A stretch of 64,000 nt of DNA from contig NZ_JAKJHS010000002.1 in the NCBI RefSeq assembly GCF_021648825.1, forward strand, positions 496,001 to 560,000, given 5' to 3'. A program made the position numbers and the translations under genes. Under the pieces are notes generated by a model that did no database searches, was not told the origin of the DNA, and was given only the letters and a program-made list of their open reading frames with translations. Numbering within the stretch: the first letter of the stretch is position 1; each line of letters starts with the position of its first letter. Origin of the DNA: Rhizobium halophilum. Its GTDB lineage: Bacteria > Pseudomonadota > Alphaproteobacteria > Rhizobiales > Rhizobiaceae. Shown in pieces: positions 36,862 to 46,855 of the stretch.

Positions 36862-38028
36862 CTAGGCAGCCTCTCCAGCCGGGCGACGCCGGTCGGAAAT
36901 CTTCTTGAATGCCGACACCACGGCTGCCACATCTTGGCGGCTGGTTGCAGGACCCATCGAGATTCTGAGACCGCCCATCTCCGGATCAAGGCCCATGGCC
37001 GTCAGCACATGGCTGCGGCCGACCTTTCCGGAGGAACAGGCAGACCCTGCGGACAGAGCAATCCCTTCCAAATCAAAAGCAATCTGCCCCGTCTCTGACT
37101 TCAAGCCCGGCAGGGTGAAAAAGCAGGTGTTGCCAACACGTTCGACGTCTCGCCCGTGGATAATGACATCGGATGCGGCCTCCAGGAGGCCAGCCTCTAG
37201 CTCGTCCCGCAACCCCGATACTTGCGCTCGGTGCTGTACCAGCGCTTCAAGCGCGAATTCAGCGGCCGCGCCGAACCCGATGATCCCATGGACATTCTCT
37301 GTCCCCGACCGGTGACCTTTCTCCTGCCCTCCGCCCCGAACCAGCGGCGATGGCATCAGCGCCTCCCCCCGCCCAACCAAGGCCCCAACGCCCTTGGGTC
37401 CCCCGATCTTGTGCGATGACAGGATGATGAAATCTGCATCGAGTGCGGCGATATCAATCTGCATGCGCCCTGCCGCCTGAACGGCGTCGACCACGAGAAT
37501 CCCGCCATGCTGGTGCACCACCCGTGCGGCCTCGGCCACCGGCTGCACGATACCGGTCTCGTTGTTGACCAGCATCAGGGCCACCATGGCGATTCCGGAT
37601 GCCTGGTCATGAGCCGCCAGTACCGACTCAAGCGCCTGAAGATCGATCACGCCGGCCCGCGTGACCGGAACCTCCGTCACCTGCTCAGCGGGAAAGCGTC
37701 CGCCTTCCCTGACGGCCGGATGCTCAATGGCCGATACATAGAGCCGCCCGATCGTCAGGAGCGAGCGTCCCATTCGGAAGTTTGGCGTCAGCACATGGCT
37801 GGCAGCCTCGGTGGCGCCACTCGTGAAAACAAGATGCACAGGATCGGCACCGACGAGTGCAGCGACCTGCCGGCGCGCCTTCTCCGTTAGAGCACGAGCC
37901 GCGCGCCCTTCTGAATGGACAGAAGATGCATTGCCAGGAATAGTCAATGCATGGAGCATCGCCACGCGCGCAGCATCGGAGAGCGGCGCCGTTGCATTCC
38001 AGTCCATGTAGACGCGAGCCAATGCCAT
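36862..38028 (-). CDS. sufS2: Cysteine desulfurase, group I (SufS2/NifS-like), head of the suf operon
   Basis: A 388-aa PLP enzyme of the IscS/NifS type. The PLP lysine is in LSSHKIGGPKGVGAL, the histidine in SAIEHPAVREGG, and the active cysteine sits in the loop SAGSACSSGKVGRSH. Rhizobial suf operons typically open with such a second desulfurase (sufS2 in Rhizobium leguminosarum). The ICE-type site at 38154-38170 lies 126 bp before its start codon, so operon control is likely to act here. Having both a group I and a group II enzyme in one operon suggests different acceptors. Confidence 0.9.
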   Translation of the reverse strand: MALARVYMDWNATAPLSDAARVAMLHALTIPGNASSVHSEGRAARALTEKARRQVAALVGADPVHLVFTSGATEAASHVLTPNFRMGRSLLTIGRLYVSAIEHPAVREGGRFPAEQVTEVPVTRAGVIDLQALESVLAAHDQASGIAMVALMLVNNETGIVQPVAEAARVVHQHGGILVVDAVQAAGRMQIDIAALDADFIILSSHKIGGPKGVGALVGRGEALMPSPLVRGGGQEKGHRSGTENVHGIIGFGAAAEFALEALVQHRAQVSGLRDELEAGLLEAASDVIIHGRDVERVGNTCFFTLPGLKSETGQIAFDLEGIALSAGSACSSGKVGRSHVLTAMGLDPEMGGLRISMGPATSRQDVAAVVSAFKKISDRRRPAGEAA

Positions 38029-38153
38029 TGTCCGACCTGCTTTCCTTCCTAGATACCGGTCAGTTGCATGCAGTGCCCAAGCAGCCGCATTTTCCTTGAA
38101 ATAGCGAACGACCTTGCCTTATGACGTCAGCCGGGCCTTGGCGGCCCCAAAAG

Positions 38154-38170
38154 TTTCGAATGGTTCTAAA
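38154..38170. promoter_or_regulatory. Putative Irr-binding iron control element (ICE) of the suf operon
   Basis: TTTCGAA (38154-38160), three bases, then TTCTAAA (38164-38170). This matches the Irr box TTTAGAA-N3-TTCTAAA at 13 of 14 half-site positions. A third half-site, TTTAGAA, lies at 38177-38183 in the opposite register. It is between the divergent hydrolase gene and the suf operon. Published iron regulons in Rhizobiales place suf under Irr and RirA, which supports iron control; binding is inferred. Confidence 0.68.
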
Positions 38171-38252
38171 CTGAGCTTTAGAAAAGCTGACCAGCTTCGT
38201 CAAGTCTGACTTGGCGCTCGGTGCACGACCAGAACATATGACCGGAGTACCA

Positions 38253-38930
38253 ATGCCCGAAGTCATCTTCAACGGCCCCGCCGGCCGACTGGAAGGACGT
38301 TATCAGCCCTCGAAGGAAAAGAGTGCGCCGATCGCCATCATCCTGCATCCGCATCCGCAGTTCGGTGGCACGATGAACAATCAGATCGTCTACCAACTCT
38401 TTTACATGTTCCAGAAGCGCGGCTTCACCACGCTCCGCTTCAATTTCCGCGGCATCGGTCGCAGCCAGGGCGAGTTCGACCACGGCGCCGGAGAGCTTTC
38501 CGATGCCGCCTCGGCGCTCGACTGGGTGCAGAGCCTACATCCGGACTCGAAGAGCTGCTGGGTCGCCGGTTATTCCTTCGGCGCTTGGATCGGCATGCAG
38601 CTTCTGATGCGCCGTCCCGAGATTGAAGGCTTTATGTCGATCGCGCCGCAGCCGAACACCTACGACTTCTCCTTCCTTGCCCCCTGCCCGTCCTCCGGCC
38701 TTATCATTCACGGCAACGCAGACAGGGTCGCGCCGGAAAAGGATGTAATTGGACTGGTCGAAAAGCTGAAGACGCAGAAGGGTATCCTGATCACCCATCG
38801 CACGATTGAAGGAGCAAACCACTTCTTCAATGGCCAGACCGACAAACTGATGGCCGAATGTGAAGACTATCTGGATCGTCGCCTGGAAGGCGAATTGGTT
38901 CCGGAGCCAGCGGCCAAGCGAATCCGCTGA
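38253..38930 (+). CDS. Alpha/beta hydrolase
   Basis: A 225-aa cytosolic alpha/beta hydrolase of the short esterase type. The oxyanion region is LHPHPQFGGTMNNQ, the nucleophile elbow is AGYSFGAWIG, and the catalytic histidine is in IEGANHFFNGQ; a likely Asp lies in IIHGNADRVAPE. The start is ATG 38253, followed by PEVIFNGPAGRLEGRY, with CGGAGT about ten bases upstream. It is divergent from the suf operon across 224 bp that contain the ICE-like site, so it might share iron control. The substrate is unknown. Confidence 0.86.
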   Translation: MPEVIFNGPAGRLEGRYQPSKEKSAPIAIILHPHPQFGGTMNNQIVYQLFYMFQKRGFTTLRFNFRGIGRSQGEFDHGAGELSDAASALDWVQSLHPDSKSCWVAGYSFGAWIGMQLLMRRPEIEGFMSIAPQPNTYDFSFLAPCPSSGLIIHGNADRVAPEKDVIGLVEKLKTQKGILITHRTIEGANHFFNGQTDKLMAECEDYLDRRLEGELVPEPAAKRIR

Positions 38931-38968
38931 CAAGCGGCTACTCAAGCGTGGCAAGCATCGTCGCCGCT

Positions 38969-40147
38969 CTATTGAGCGGCAACAAACTTTTCTGGATGCT
39001 CCGACGTCGTGCATTTCACGCAGTCGCGCCCCGCCCTCTTGGCTTCATAAAGAGCAAGGTCAGCCTGTTGCAGATTTTGCTGCAGCGTCATCTTGCTACT
39101 CCAGGCACTGACGCCGAAACTGGAGGTTGCCCGGAACTCTGGCGGCAACCCGGCAAAAGCGTGCGATGACATTGCCGTTCGAAGCGCAGCCGCGAAGGAC
39201 ATTGCCGCTTCGACATTGGTCCACGGAAGGAAGACGGCGAACTCCTCGCCCCCAAGACGCGCGACAATGGCGTTGTCAGGCGCGTTTTCCGCCAACAGTT
39301 TGCCGAATGTCTCAATGACTCGATCTCCACAATGATGCCCATGGGTATCGTTGATACTCTTGAAGTGATCGAGATCGCACATGATGAGCGCGTGCCGTTC
39401 CATCGGGCTGCGCTCCACCAACTTCATCGATTGCTCTTCGAATCCGCGCCGGTTGAGAAGGCCGGACAACGGGTCGGTCTCCGATTTGCTGCGCTCTTCC
39501 GCCATGATCTCGAGTACGAGCATCGCCAGTAGCGTCAACCCTACCGTTACGATCATGATGCCAGCGGCACTTTGGGAAATGATTGCGTAACTGGTGTGAA
39601 CGAAATCCTTCGCCGTCATACCTGCACCTAAGGTGACGGCGAGGTACGCTTTGCTGATGAAGTGGAGGCCGGTAAGAAACAACAGCCCGGCAAGGGTAAT
39701 ATCAATGGGCAGTCGTCGCTTGCTCTGCAGCACGGTCCGAACGCCGCTAAAGGCAAGGATCGCAAAAGGGGCCTGATAGGAGACAGCATGCAATGCGGTG
39801 TCTCTGGGCGCGTCGTAGATCAAGAGATAGACCGTCACCCAGAATAGGACGAAGAGTGTCTGGTTGATGAGCCTAATGCTCTCACCGTAAAGGTAGGAGA
39901 TGCCAATCCTCAGCAGCACCAAGCCGCCAAGCGCGGTGGCGAAAGAACCGACTGCAGAAGACTGTACCCATTGAGTGTGCGCTACGGTAAGTTCGAAAAC
40001 CCTGGAGACGGCGGCGACCGCAAATCCTGCCCCCATCCATCTAACCGCATCTGTCGACCTGCTTCGCGTGGACACGGCAAAGAACACCACGCAGAAAGCA
40101 AGCGCGATGACAAAGTTCATGCCCAGGATAAAGTTCGTTCCGTTCAT
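38969..40147 (-). CDS. Membrane diguanylate cyclase (GGDEF)
   Basis: A 392-aa protein with six or seven membrane helices (about residues 5-205) and a C-terminal GGDEF domain (about 215-375). The active-site motif is GGEEF, in ARLGGEEFAVFLP, so the enzyme is expected to make c-di-GMP from GTP. The residues where the RxxD inhibitory site would lie read PDNA, so feedback control by product looks absent. The membrane part has no MASE domain I can name. It stands alone, with no operon partner. Confidence 0.88.
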   Translation of the reverse strand: MNGTNFILGMNFVIALAFCVVFFAVSTRSRSTDAVRWMGAGFAVAAVSRVFELTVAHTQWVQSSAVGSFATALGGLVLLRIGISYLYGESIRLINQTLFVLFWVTVYLLIYDAPRDTALHAVSYQAPFAILAFSGVRTVLQSKRRLPIDITLAGLLFLTGLHFISKAYLAVTLGAGMTAKDFVHTSYAIISQSAAGIMIVTVGLTLLAMLVLEIMAEERSKSETDPLSGLLNRRGFEEQSMKLVERSPMERHALIMCDLDHFKSINDTHGHHCGDRVIETFGKLLAENAPDNAIVARLGGEEFAVFLPWTNVEAAMSFAAALRTAMSSHAFAGLPPEFRATSSFGVSAWSSKMTLQQNLQQADLALYEAKRAGRDCVKCTTSEHPEKFVAAQ

Positions 40148-40253
40148 GGTTCCCGCCCAAAGGGCCTACAGTGCCGCGATTGATTGCGCTAACATGATCT
40201 TCTAGGGGGCAGGCCCAAAACAATGATTAAAATCATCGGGCCCTGCCGTTGAG

Positions 40254-41384
40254 TCAGCGGTTCTGTTGTGGAAATGCCACAAGCCCGCCGCTCACCGGCT
40301 GCTGAACCCCTGTGGTGCCGGGGAATGTCAAAGGTAAGCCCTTCATTGACCGGACGGCAAGATAGGCCCAAGCCTCAGCTTCCATTGCGTCACCATCAAG
40401 CCCCGCGTCCTCGGCGCGGACGACACGGGCCTTCAGTTCCTCTGCCAACCGCACGAGGTCGTTCATCAGCACCTTGTTGAGCCTCCCTCCGCCGCAAACG
40501 ACGTAAAGTCGTGGCGCGTGCGGCAAGTGACGGGCAGACTGGATGATCGCCGCTGCGGCCACATAGGCAAGTGTTCGTGCCCCGTCCGCCAATTCAGCGG
40601 CATCGCCTGGAGGTGGCAGGAAATCAGCACGATCGAGCGAACGGCGGCGACTGCCGGCGAAGAATGAGCTGGAAAGATATTCTTCCGCCAGCGCCTCGAC
40701 GATCTGTCCTTCCGAAGCAATCATTCCGTCTTGATCGAACGGTATGCCGGCGTGCGCCTCGACCCATTGATCGATCAGGGTATTGCCTGGTCCGCTGTCA
40801 TAGGCCCTGATGTCGCCCTCGAGACTGACATAGGTCAGGTTTGATATGCCGCCTATATTGACGAAACAGACCGGCCGTTCGCTCAGCTCGAGGTTCTGGG
40901 CCAGCGCCGCATGGTACGCCGGCACTAGCGGCGCGCCCTGCCCTCCGTGCACCATGTCGTTTGCGCGCATGTCATGGACCACGGGAAGATCCGTTAGATC
41001 GGCCAAAAGCTGCCCGTCACCCAGTTGCACTGTCAGCCCCTGATCGGGTCGATGCAAGACGGTCTGCCCATGGAAGCCGACCACGTCGATCATTTCAAAG
41101 GTCAATCCATGATGTCTCAGGAAGAGACCGACCGCTTGTGCGTGTCTCCGCGTCAACTCGTTTTCGACATCTGCAAGAGTTCCTGGACGTTGGCGACGGT
41201 CCGTTACGCTCTTCGCGTCCTCCATCGCGCCCTTCAGGCGCTTACGGAACGCGGCATCGTATGGCACGCCGAGAAAAGCACCGCGCTTCACTCGATTCTC
41301 ACCGTCTGTTTGCAGAAGCGCCACGTCTATGCCGTCCATCGACGTCCCGCTCATCAGGCCGATCGCCGTCTTCAATCCGTCCAT
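40254..41384 (-). CDS. anmK: Anhydro-N-acetylmuramic acid kinase
   Basis: Phosphorylates 1,6-anhydro-MurNAc recovered from cell-wall turnover to MurNAc-6-phosphate. It is 376 aa, full length. The ATP-site opening is [17 protein letters not shown], and later segments are [26 protein letters not shown] and [15 protein letters not shown]. The C-terminal part has [15 protein letters not shown]. It is divergent from tyrS, with an 89-bp shared promoter region; this pairing is common in alphaproteobacteria. Confidence 0.95.
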   Translation of the reverse strand: MDGLKTAIGLMSGTSMDGIDVALLQTDGENRVKRGAFLGVPYDAAFRKRLKGAMEDAKSVTDRRQRPGTLADVENELTRRHAQAVGLFLRHHGLTFEMIDVVGFHGQTVLHRPDQGLTVQLGDGQLLADLTDLPVVHDMRANDMVHGGQGAPLVPAYHAALAQNLELSERPVCFVNIGGISNLTYVSLEGDIRAYDSGPGNTLIDQWVEAHAGIPFDQDGMIASEGQIVEALAEEYLSSSFFAGSRRRSLDRADFLPPPGDAAELADGARTLAYVAAAAIIQSARHLPHAPRLYVVCGGGRLNKVLMNDLVRLAEELKARVVRAEDAGLDGDAMEAEAWAYLAVRSMKGLPLTFPGTTGVQQPVSGGLVAFPQQNR

Positions 41385-41473
41385 TGGTGCATTCCAGAAT
41401 CAATTTTGGAGTGATTATGCGCTGAAACAGTGGTAGACGCCCGCCCGTATCCGGAATTCCTTCAGAGATTGTC

Positions 41474-42730
41474 ATGTCCAGCTTCAAGTCCGATTTTCTC
41501 CGCACCATGCACGAGCGTGGCTTCATCCATCAGGTTTCCGATGAAAGCGGCCTCGACGAGCTGCTCGCGAAGGAGAGCGTGACGGCCTACATCGGCTTTG
41601 ACCCGACCGCCCCGAGCCTCCATGCCGGCGGCCTTATTCAGATCATGATGCTGCATTGGTTCCAGGTCACTGGCCACCAGCCCATCTCGCTGATGGGTGG
41701 CGGAACCGGCATGGTGGGCGATCCGTCCTTCAAGGAAGAAGCCCGCCAGTTGATGACCATCGACACGATCGAGAGCAATATTGCATCGATCAAGCGCGTA
41801 TTCTCCAACTATCTTGACTACGACAAGGGCCCAAAGGGCGGCGCGCGCATGGTCAACAATGCGGAATGGCTTCGCGGCCTGAATTATCTTGAGTTTCTTC
41901 GGGACGTCGGCCGCCATTTTTCCGTCAATCGGATGTTGTCCTTCGACAGCGTCAAAACGCGCCTCGATCGCGAGCAGTCGCTGTCATTTCTGGAATTCAA
42001 CTACATGATCCTCCAGGCCTATGACTTCGTCGAGCTGAACAAGCGCTACGACTGCCGCCTCCAGATGGGCGGCTCCGACCAGTGGGGCAATATCATCAAC
42101 GGCATCGATCTAGGCCACCGGATGGGAACGCCGCAGCTCTACGCACTGACGTCACCGCTGCTCACCACCTCTTCAGGTGCGAAGATGGGCAAGTCGATCA
42201 ACGGCGCCGTCTGGCTGAACCCGGAGATGCTGTCGGCCTATGACTTCTGGCAGTACTGGCGCAATACCGAGGACGCCGACGTCGGCCGCTTCCTTAAGCT
42301 GTACACGACACTGCCGCTGGAGGAGATCGCACGGCTCTCCGCGCTGGGGGGCGCCGAGATCAACGAGGTGAAGAAGATCCTGGCCACGGAGATCACGGCA
42401 GTGCTGCATGGCCGCCAGGCAGCGGAGCAAGCAGCCGAAACAGCTCGAAAGACCTTCGAGGAAGGCGCGCTGGCAGAGAACCTCCCGACGATCGAGATCC
42501 CAAGGGCACAGATCGAAGCAGGGCTCGGGCTCCTCGCTCTGATGGTGAAAGCCGGGCTTGCCAGCTCGAATGGGGAAGCTCGCCGGCATGTGCAGGGCGG
42601 CGCCGTGAAGATCAACGACGAGCAGGTTTCGGACGAGCGCATTACCATCGGCAGCGGCGAAGTCACGGAAGCCGGCCTCGTCAAGCTCTCGCTCGGCAAG
42701 AAGAAGCACATCCTCGTCCGCCCGACCTGA
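41474..42730 (+). CDS. tyrS: Tyrosyl-tRNA synthetase
   Basis: Charges tRNA-Tyr. It is 418 aa with the class I core: the HIGH-like motif is in [15 protein letters not shown] and the KMSKS-like motif is [13 protein letters not shown]. The tRNA-Tyr-specific segment is [18 protein letters not shown]-terminal S4-like RNA-binding domain begins near [19 protein letters not shown]. It is followed by a terminator. It is the long bacterial TyrRS form. Confidence 0.97.
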   Translation: MSSFKSDFLRTMHERGFIHQVSDESGLDELLAKESVTAYIGFDPTAPSLHAGGLIQIMMLHWFQVTGHQPISLMGGGTGMVGDPSFKEEARQLMTIDTIESNIASIKRVFSNYLDYDKGPKGGARMVNNAEWLRGLNYLEFLRDVGRHFSVNRMLSFDSVKTRLDREQSLSFLEFNYMILQAYDFVELNKRYDCRLQMGGSDQWGNIINGIDLGHRMGTPQLYALTSPLLTTSSGAKMGKSINGAVWLNPEMLSAYDFWQYWRNTEDADVGRFLKLYTTLPLEEIARLSALGGAEINEVKKILATEITAVLHGRQAAEQAAETARKTFEEGALAENLPTIEIPRAQIEAGLGLLALMVKAGLASSNGEARRHVQGGAVKINDEQVSDERITIGSGEVTEAGLVKLSLGKKKHILVRPT

Positions 42731-42758
42731 AGGTTTTCGAGAGGAAGAATCGCCAGTC

Positions 42759-42782
42759 AGTCCCGGCCTTCGAGCCGGGACT
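42759..42782 (+). terminator. Rho-independent terminator after tyrS
   Basis: 9-bp stem (AGTCCCGGC at 42759-42767 and GCCGGGACT at 42774-42782) with a CTTCGA loop, 28 nt after the tyrS stop codon. The trailing tract (TTGCATTT) is only moderately T-rich. Confidence 0.75.
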
Positions 42783-42789
42783 TTGCATT

Positions 42790-45700
42790 TCACTGGAACT
42801 CGAAGATCTGGCGGAAGATGCCAGGTGCGATGATCGACAGCGGATTAACCGTCAGCTTGGGTTGTTCGAAGGGACCTTCGAGCTTGAAGGTGATGCCGAG
42901 CAGACCCCGGTCCCGACCATTGCCCAGGATGGCGCCGATGATCGGTAACTCGGCGAACAGTCGGTTCAGGCCGTAGGCTGGCATGAAGGTTCCCGTCATG
43001 TCCATTCGCCCTGCTGTATCGCGCACGACACCCTGGAAGCTCGCGCCGATCTGCTCGCCACGAACGATTCCGTTTTCGACCGACAGCGCGCCATTGCGGT
43101 AGACGACGCGCGCGAAGCCGCGCTGGAACTTCGCCGAACTGACGTCGATGTCACGTTTGACGGCGGCGTTCAGGCTGCGCCCTCCCTCACCCACGGGGGT
43201 CGAGACAATGGACTGCAGCCGCGACTCGTTGATGAGCGAAAAGTTGCGCAGATCCACCGAGCCGCTCCACAGGCCGTCGGGCAATGCCCTTACCGCGACG
43301 TTGAGCAGACCGCCTCTAATCCGGTTGTAGAGGTTGGTGAACCGCGCGACCGCGCCGGCGTCGCCGCTCGTGATCGAAATCGTGTTGCCTTTGACCATCT
43401 GGCTAACGACCGCAGCACCACTCGAGGTGACCGCAGAGAAATCGGCTCTGCCAATCGTATCTCCCTTGGTTTCGAACAGCATCGAGACGTTCGCAAGTTG
43501 CTCGTCGTTGAAGCCGATCATCCTGTCCAATTTGACCGCTATCCGGGCGTTCCTCGCGCCTGTCTCTTCGCCGTCGCTTCCCCCGCCAGATCGCATTTTG
43601 GTCAGCACCGGCCTCATGTCGGCCGACGCGCCGGACACCGAAACGTCAAAGGCGCCACCATTCTGCTTCAGCGAAACCTGATAATCGTCCGAGGGCGACA
43701 GCTTCAGGCGGGAAAACTGTGCCGACTGAAGTGCGCCTCCGACAAGATGGAACTCTCCGTCGGCACCAAAGCCTTCGCCATCAAGCTTGAAGTTGCTTAT
43801 GGTATCACTCGTGCCGTCGCTTGCGACCTCGAAGCCTGCTTTCGCGGAGATGCCGCTTCCCTTGGTCCAGCCGATCCAAGGCACGGACAGAGCGGAACGC
43901 GTCAAGTCGAGCGACACACGCTGGCGCGTCTCGTCGAGGCGCGTGATCTCAGCGCGGATCGTGCCATCTACAATGTCCGACAGTCCTGGAACCAGCTTTT
44001 CACGCTGCTGATTGTCAAGGCTCGCCTTGATGTTCCGCTCCTTGGCCACCGGTGAGCTTTCCCCCACCGGCTCCACCAGCATGACCTCTGCCGGCACGCC
44101 ATCGATCGCGGCACCAGCAGACAGCCTGGCTGCCTGCCGGTCGACATTGAGAGTACCGTCGACATTGCTGATCTTGCGCCCGGCGAATTCCCGCCCCAGC
44201 GCGACATCCGTAAGACCGATCTCGGCCTTCCAGACCGGGTCCGGCGGGTTGTGATCGGAAATCAGCCCAAGACGGGCTTGCACAGCCGCACTGGCAGTGC
44301 CGGAGAAATCCTCAGGCGCAAACTCCGTGTCTCTTAGCCCGTTAAGTGGGTGGAAGTTGGCGAGCTCCGCAACAGCATCCGCGGACCCGGAAACCGTGAC
44401 GGACAAATCTGCCATCAACGGCTTACTGTAGGTGGACCCGACTTCGAATATACCCTGTGATACAGAGACGGAACGGCCGGAGGGGAAGTAGGAAGCCCCG
44501 CTTTCCACTCGCGCCTGCATCACCTCGCCCTTCAGCTCAAAACGTCCCTTCACGTCGCGGAGCGGCGGAATATCCCCGGGAAGGTTGATGCGCACATCAT
44601 CGATGTCGAATGCGATTCGTAGTTCGTCTGAATCCAGGTCCAACGGCTCCCCCGGACCTTTCATGCGCCCGGCTGGCACGAAAACGGCAATAGACCCATC
44701 GGTAACGGTCCCCCCGTACATGTGCTCTAGCACCCATTCGCGCGGCTTATGCGCCATCCAAAACGGCCAGAATTGCTTGACGCCAGCCACCTGCATCATT
44801 GGCAGTTCACCACCAAAGCTGATTTCTGGCGACGCCTCACCGAACCGAACCATCAGTGATCCCGCCATCGAGCCAAGCGGGCTGGATAACAGGATGTCGT
44901 TGAACTCCAGCTCACGTTGTGCAGAGAAATAACTCCCGGTCGCCCTCAGATCGAAGATGGCCGGCGCCTCGCCAGAGCCTGCTGCCGTAGCTGTCCCACC
45001 GCTGACAAGAAGACTGATCGCGTATCCCGGCCGTTTCTCCGTTGCATTCAGTCGGTTCAGATCGACGATTGCCCCGCTCAAGGGGAGCACCGTCGTGCCG
45101 AATCTTACCTGCGAATCAATCAACTCAAGCGAGTGCTTGTCGAAATCGTAGGTCGCGTTGATGGTCCCTCCCGACAATTCCTGATCCATACCGTCGAAAT
45201 AGAAAAGGCCAGGCGACTGGGTCATCGCCACCTTGATGGCCGGTGCCGTGGTTTCACGGGCCCGAACGGCGGAAAGCTTGAGATCGACATTCCCCTGCAC
45301 CCCATCGCGCGGCGCCCCATCCTCCGCTCGCCGGAGCAGGAAAGGCGTGACCTCAAGTCCTTGCAGGGTGGCGTTGAGCGAGGAGGTCACACCGTCCAAG
45401 ACCGCCGCCGTCGCCCGTAATTCGGCCGTCTGATCGTCAAGTGCGATGCTCCCGCGGACGGAGATCTCGCCCGGTGCTGAGCGAGCAAGATCAAGGGAAG
45501 AGACCTTGAGTGCAATGGGGGCCCGCCCGGGGGCGGAAGGCAAAAGAATATTGATCCCGGAAACATTGATCGTGTCCGTCCCGGTACGCTCCATCAGCCC
45601 GCGTGCCTCGTCGAGCCGTTGGAATGCCTGCTCGAGTGCCTTGGGAAGGGCGTCGACTCGCACTTTCGCAAGTGCCATCGGATCGCCCTGCGGGAGCGCG

Positions 45701-46185
45701 CCGGCGTCGAGCTGTATCCCGTCCGCCTCCATATGGCGGATGGAGATGCGCCCCGCGGCTAGGGCGAGAGGATCGACTGCCATTCGCAGTGCGGCCGCCT
45801 TGGACAGATGCTGACCCGAAGCTTGCTCAATGACGTGAACGCCACGTGCCTCCAGGGCTAGCCTGAAGTCCGAATCGAATCGAATGGCTGCCGAACCCAC
45901 GGTTGCCCGGTAGCGCGGCCCCAGAGCATCGTTCAAGGCATCACTGGCGCGGGCAGAGAGAGCCGCATCAACGGCGCCGCCCTCGATGGCGACGAAAGCA
46001 CTGGTTGCCGCGGCAAGAACCAGCAGCGTCAGGACCACCAATATTCGGCCAACCCTATGAATTCGGCCGCGTTTCGGCGGGCAGTGCACGATGATCGGGT
46101 CTTCGGCTTGTGCCGACGGCAACATGTGCAGCGGCGTGATTTCATTCCTGCCGAAGCTGACCTTTTCGCCGCGAATTTCCGACAT
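42790..46185 (-). CDS. AsmA-like/YhdP family large envelope protein
   Basis: A 1131-aa protein. One membrane helix near the N-terminus (about residues 44-67, RILVVLTLLVLAAATSAFVA) anchors a long periplasmic beta-rich region. The C-terminal part carries the DUF3971/AsmA-like signature, with LNAAVKRDIDVSSAKFQRG and the end PKLTVNPLSIIAPGIFRQIF. YhdP and TamB-type proteins form hydrophobic grooves that move phospholipids to the outer membrane, and I infer that role here. Length fits the alphaproteobacterial branch. It converges with tyrS and is divergent from bcp. The first 30 residues are cytosolic. Confidence 0.85.
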   Translation of the reverse strand: MSEIRGEKVSFGRNEITPLHMLPSAQAEDPIIVHCPPKRGRIHRVGRILVVLTLLVLAAATSAFVAIEGGAVDAALSARASDALNDALGPRYRATVGSAAIRFDSDFRLALEARGVHVIEQASGQHLSKAAALRMAVDPLALAAGRISIRHMEADGIQLDAGALPQGDPMALAKVRVDALPKALEQAFQRLDEARGLMERTGTDTINVSGINILLPSAPGRAPIALKVSSLDLARSAPGEISVRGSIALDDQTAELRATAAVLDGVTSSLNATLQGLEVTPFLLRRAEDGAPRDGVQGNVDLKLSAVRARETTAPAIKVAMTQSPGLFYFDGMDQELSGGTINATYDFDKHSLELIDSQVRFGTTVLPLSGAIVDLNRLNATEKRPGYAISLLVSGGTATAAGSGEAPAIFDLRATGSYFSAQRELEFNDILLSSPLGSMAGSLMVRFGEASPEISFGGELPMMQVAGVKQFWPFWMAHKPREWVLEHMYGGTVTDGSIAVFVPAGRMKGPGEPLDLDSDELRIAFDIDDVRINLPGDIPPLRDVKGRFELKGEVMQARVESGASYFPSGRSVSVSQGIFEVGSTYSKPLMADLSVTVSGSADAVAELANFHPLNGLRDTEFAPEDFSGTASAAVQARLGLISDHNPPDPVWKAEIGLTDVALGREFAGRKISNVDGTLNVDRQAARLSAGAAIDGVPAEVMLVEPVGESSPVAKERNIKASLDNQQREKLVPGLSDIVDGTIRAEITRLDETRQRVSLDLTRSALSVPWIGWTKGSGISAKAGFEVASDGTSDTISNFKLDGEGFGADGEFHLVGGALQSAQFSRLKLSPSDDYQVSLKQNGGAFDVSVSGASADMRPVLTKMRSGGGSDGEETGARNARIAVKLDRMIGFNDEQLANVSMLFETKGDTIGRADFSAVTSSGAAVVSQMVKGNTISITSGDAGAVARFTNLYNRIRGGLLNVAVRALPDGLWSGSVDLRNFSLINESRLQSIVSTPVGEGGRSLNAAVKRDIDVSSAKFQRGFARVVYRNGALSVENGIVRGEQIGASFQGVVRDTAGRMDMTGTFMPAYGLNRLFAELPIIGAILGNGRDRGLLGITFKLEGPFEQPKLTVNPLSIIAPGIFRQIFEFQ

Positions 46186-46305
46186 TAATAGATGAACTCA
46201 CCTCTGCTGGCGCGACGCATGATCCGGAACCGGCCAAATCACCAAATCAGTCTACATGTTTTGCGCGCTCATCCTTCAACATACTGGCGAAAGAAAGGAC
46301 AACCC

Positions 46306-46770
46306 ATGACAGAATTGAAAGTGGGCGACACCGCCCCCGACTTTGAACTGCCGGCAGTTCCCCTCGGCATGGTCAAGCTCAGCGATTTTGCCGGCAAAAT
46401 TGTCATCTTGTACTTTTACCCCAAGGATGACACGACCGGCTGTACTGCCGAGGCAGTAGCGTTCACCAAGCTTCTTCCCGATATTGAATCTGCGGGCGCA
46501 ACAGTGATCGGCGTTTCCCCCGACTCCTTGGCGAAGCACGAGAGATTCTCCACCAAGCATGACCTCAAGGTCATCCTCGCCTGCGACGAGCAACAGGCCG
46601 CGGCGTCGGCTTACGGCGTTTGGAAAGAGAAGAGCATGTACGGACGCACCTACATGGGCGTTGAGCGAACGACCTTTCTCATCGGTCGCGACCGCAAGCT
46701 GCTCAGGATCTGGCCAAAGGTGAAGGTTGCCGGGCATGCTGAAGAGGTTCTCCAGGCTCTGGCGGTGTGA
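46306..46770 (+). CDS. bcp: Thioredoxin-dependent peroxiredoxin Bcp
   Basis: A 154-aa BCP/PrxQ-type peroxidase that reduces organic peroxides. The peroxidatic cysteine is Cys46 in DDTTGCTAEA, part of the standard fold beginning MTELKVGDTAPDFELP. The residue five positions on, which is a cysteine in the E. coli enzyme, is Val51 here; a possible alternative resolving residue is Cys93 in ILACDEQ. The start at ATG 46306 follows AAAGGA. It is divergent from the YhdP-like gene. Confidence 0.94.
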   Translation: MTELKVGDTAPDFELPAVPLGMVKLSDFAGKIVILYFYPKDDTTGCTAEAVAFTKLLPDIESAGATVIGVSPDSLAKHERFSTKHDLKVILACDEQQAAASAYGVWKEKSMYGRTYMGVERTTFLIGRDRKLLRIWPKVKVAGHAEEVLQALAV

Positions 46771-46855
46771 CTGCTACGCTCCCCTAAGCGTCTGTTAACC
46801 TTAAACTGCTGTAGTCACGGCAAGGAAGCGCGATGGAATTGTTCGTTGGGGAGTA

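Noticed and set aside
35214..36908. Long open plus-strand frame (564 codons) opposite sufB
   Set aside because: It lies antisense to a clearly identified SufB, has no recognisable domain, and its residues are high in Arg and Ala as expected for a shadow frame in GC-rich DNA.
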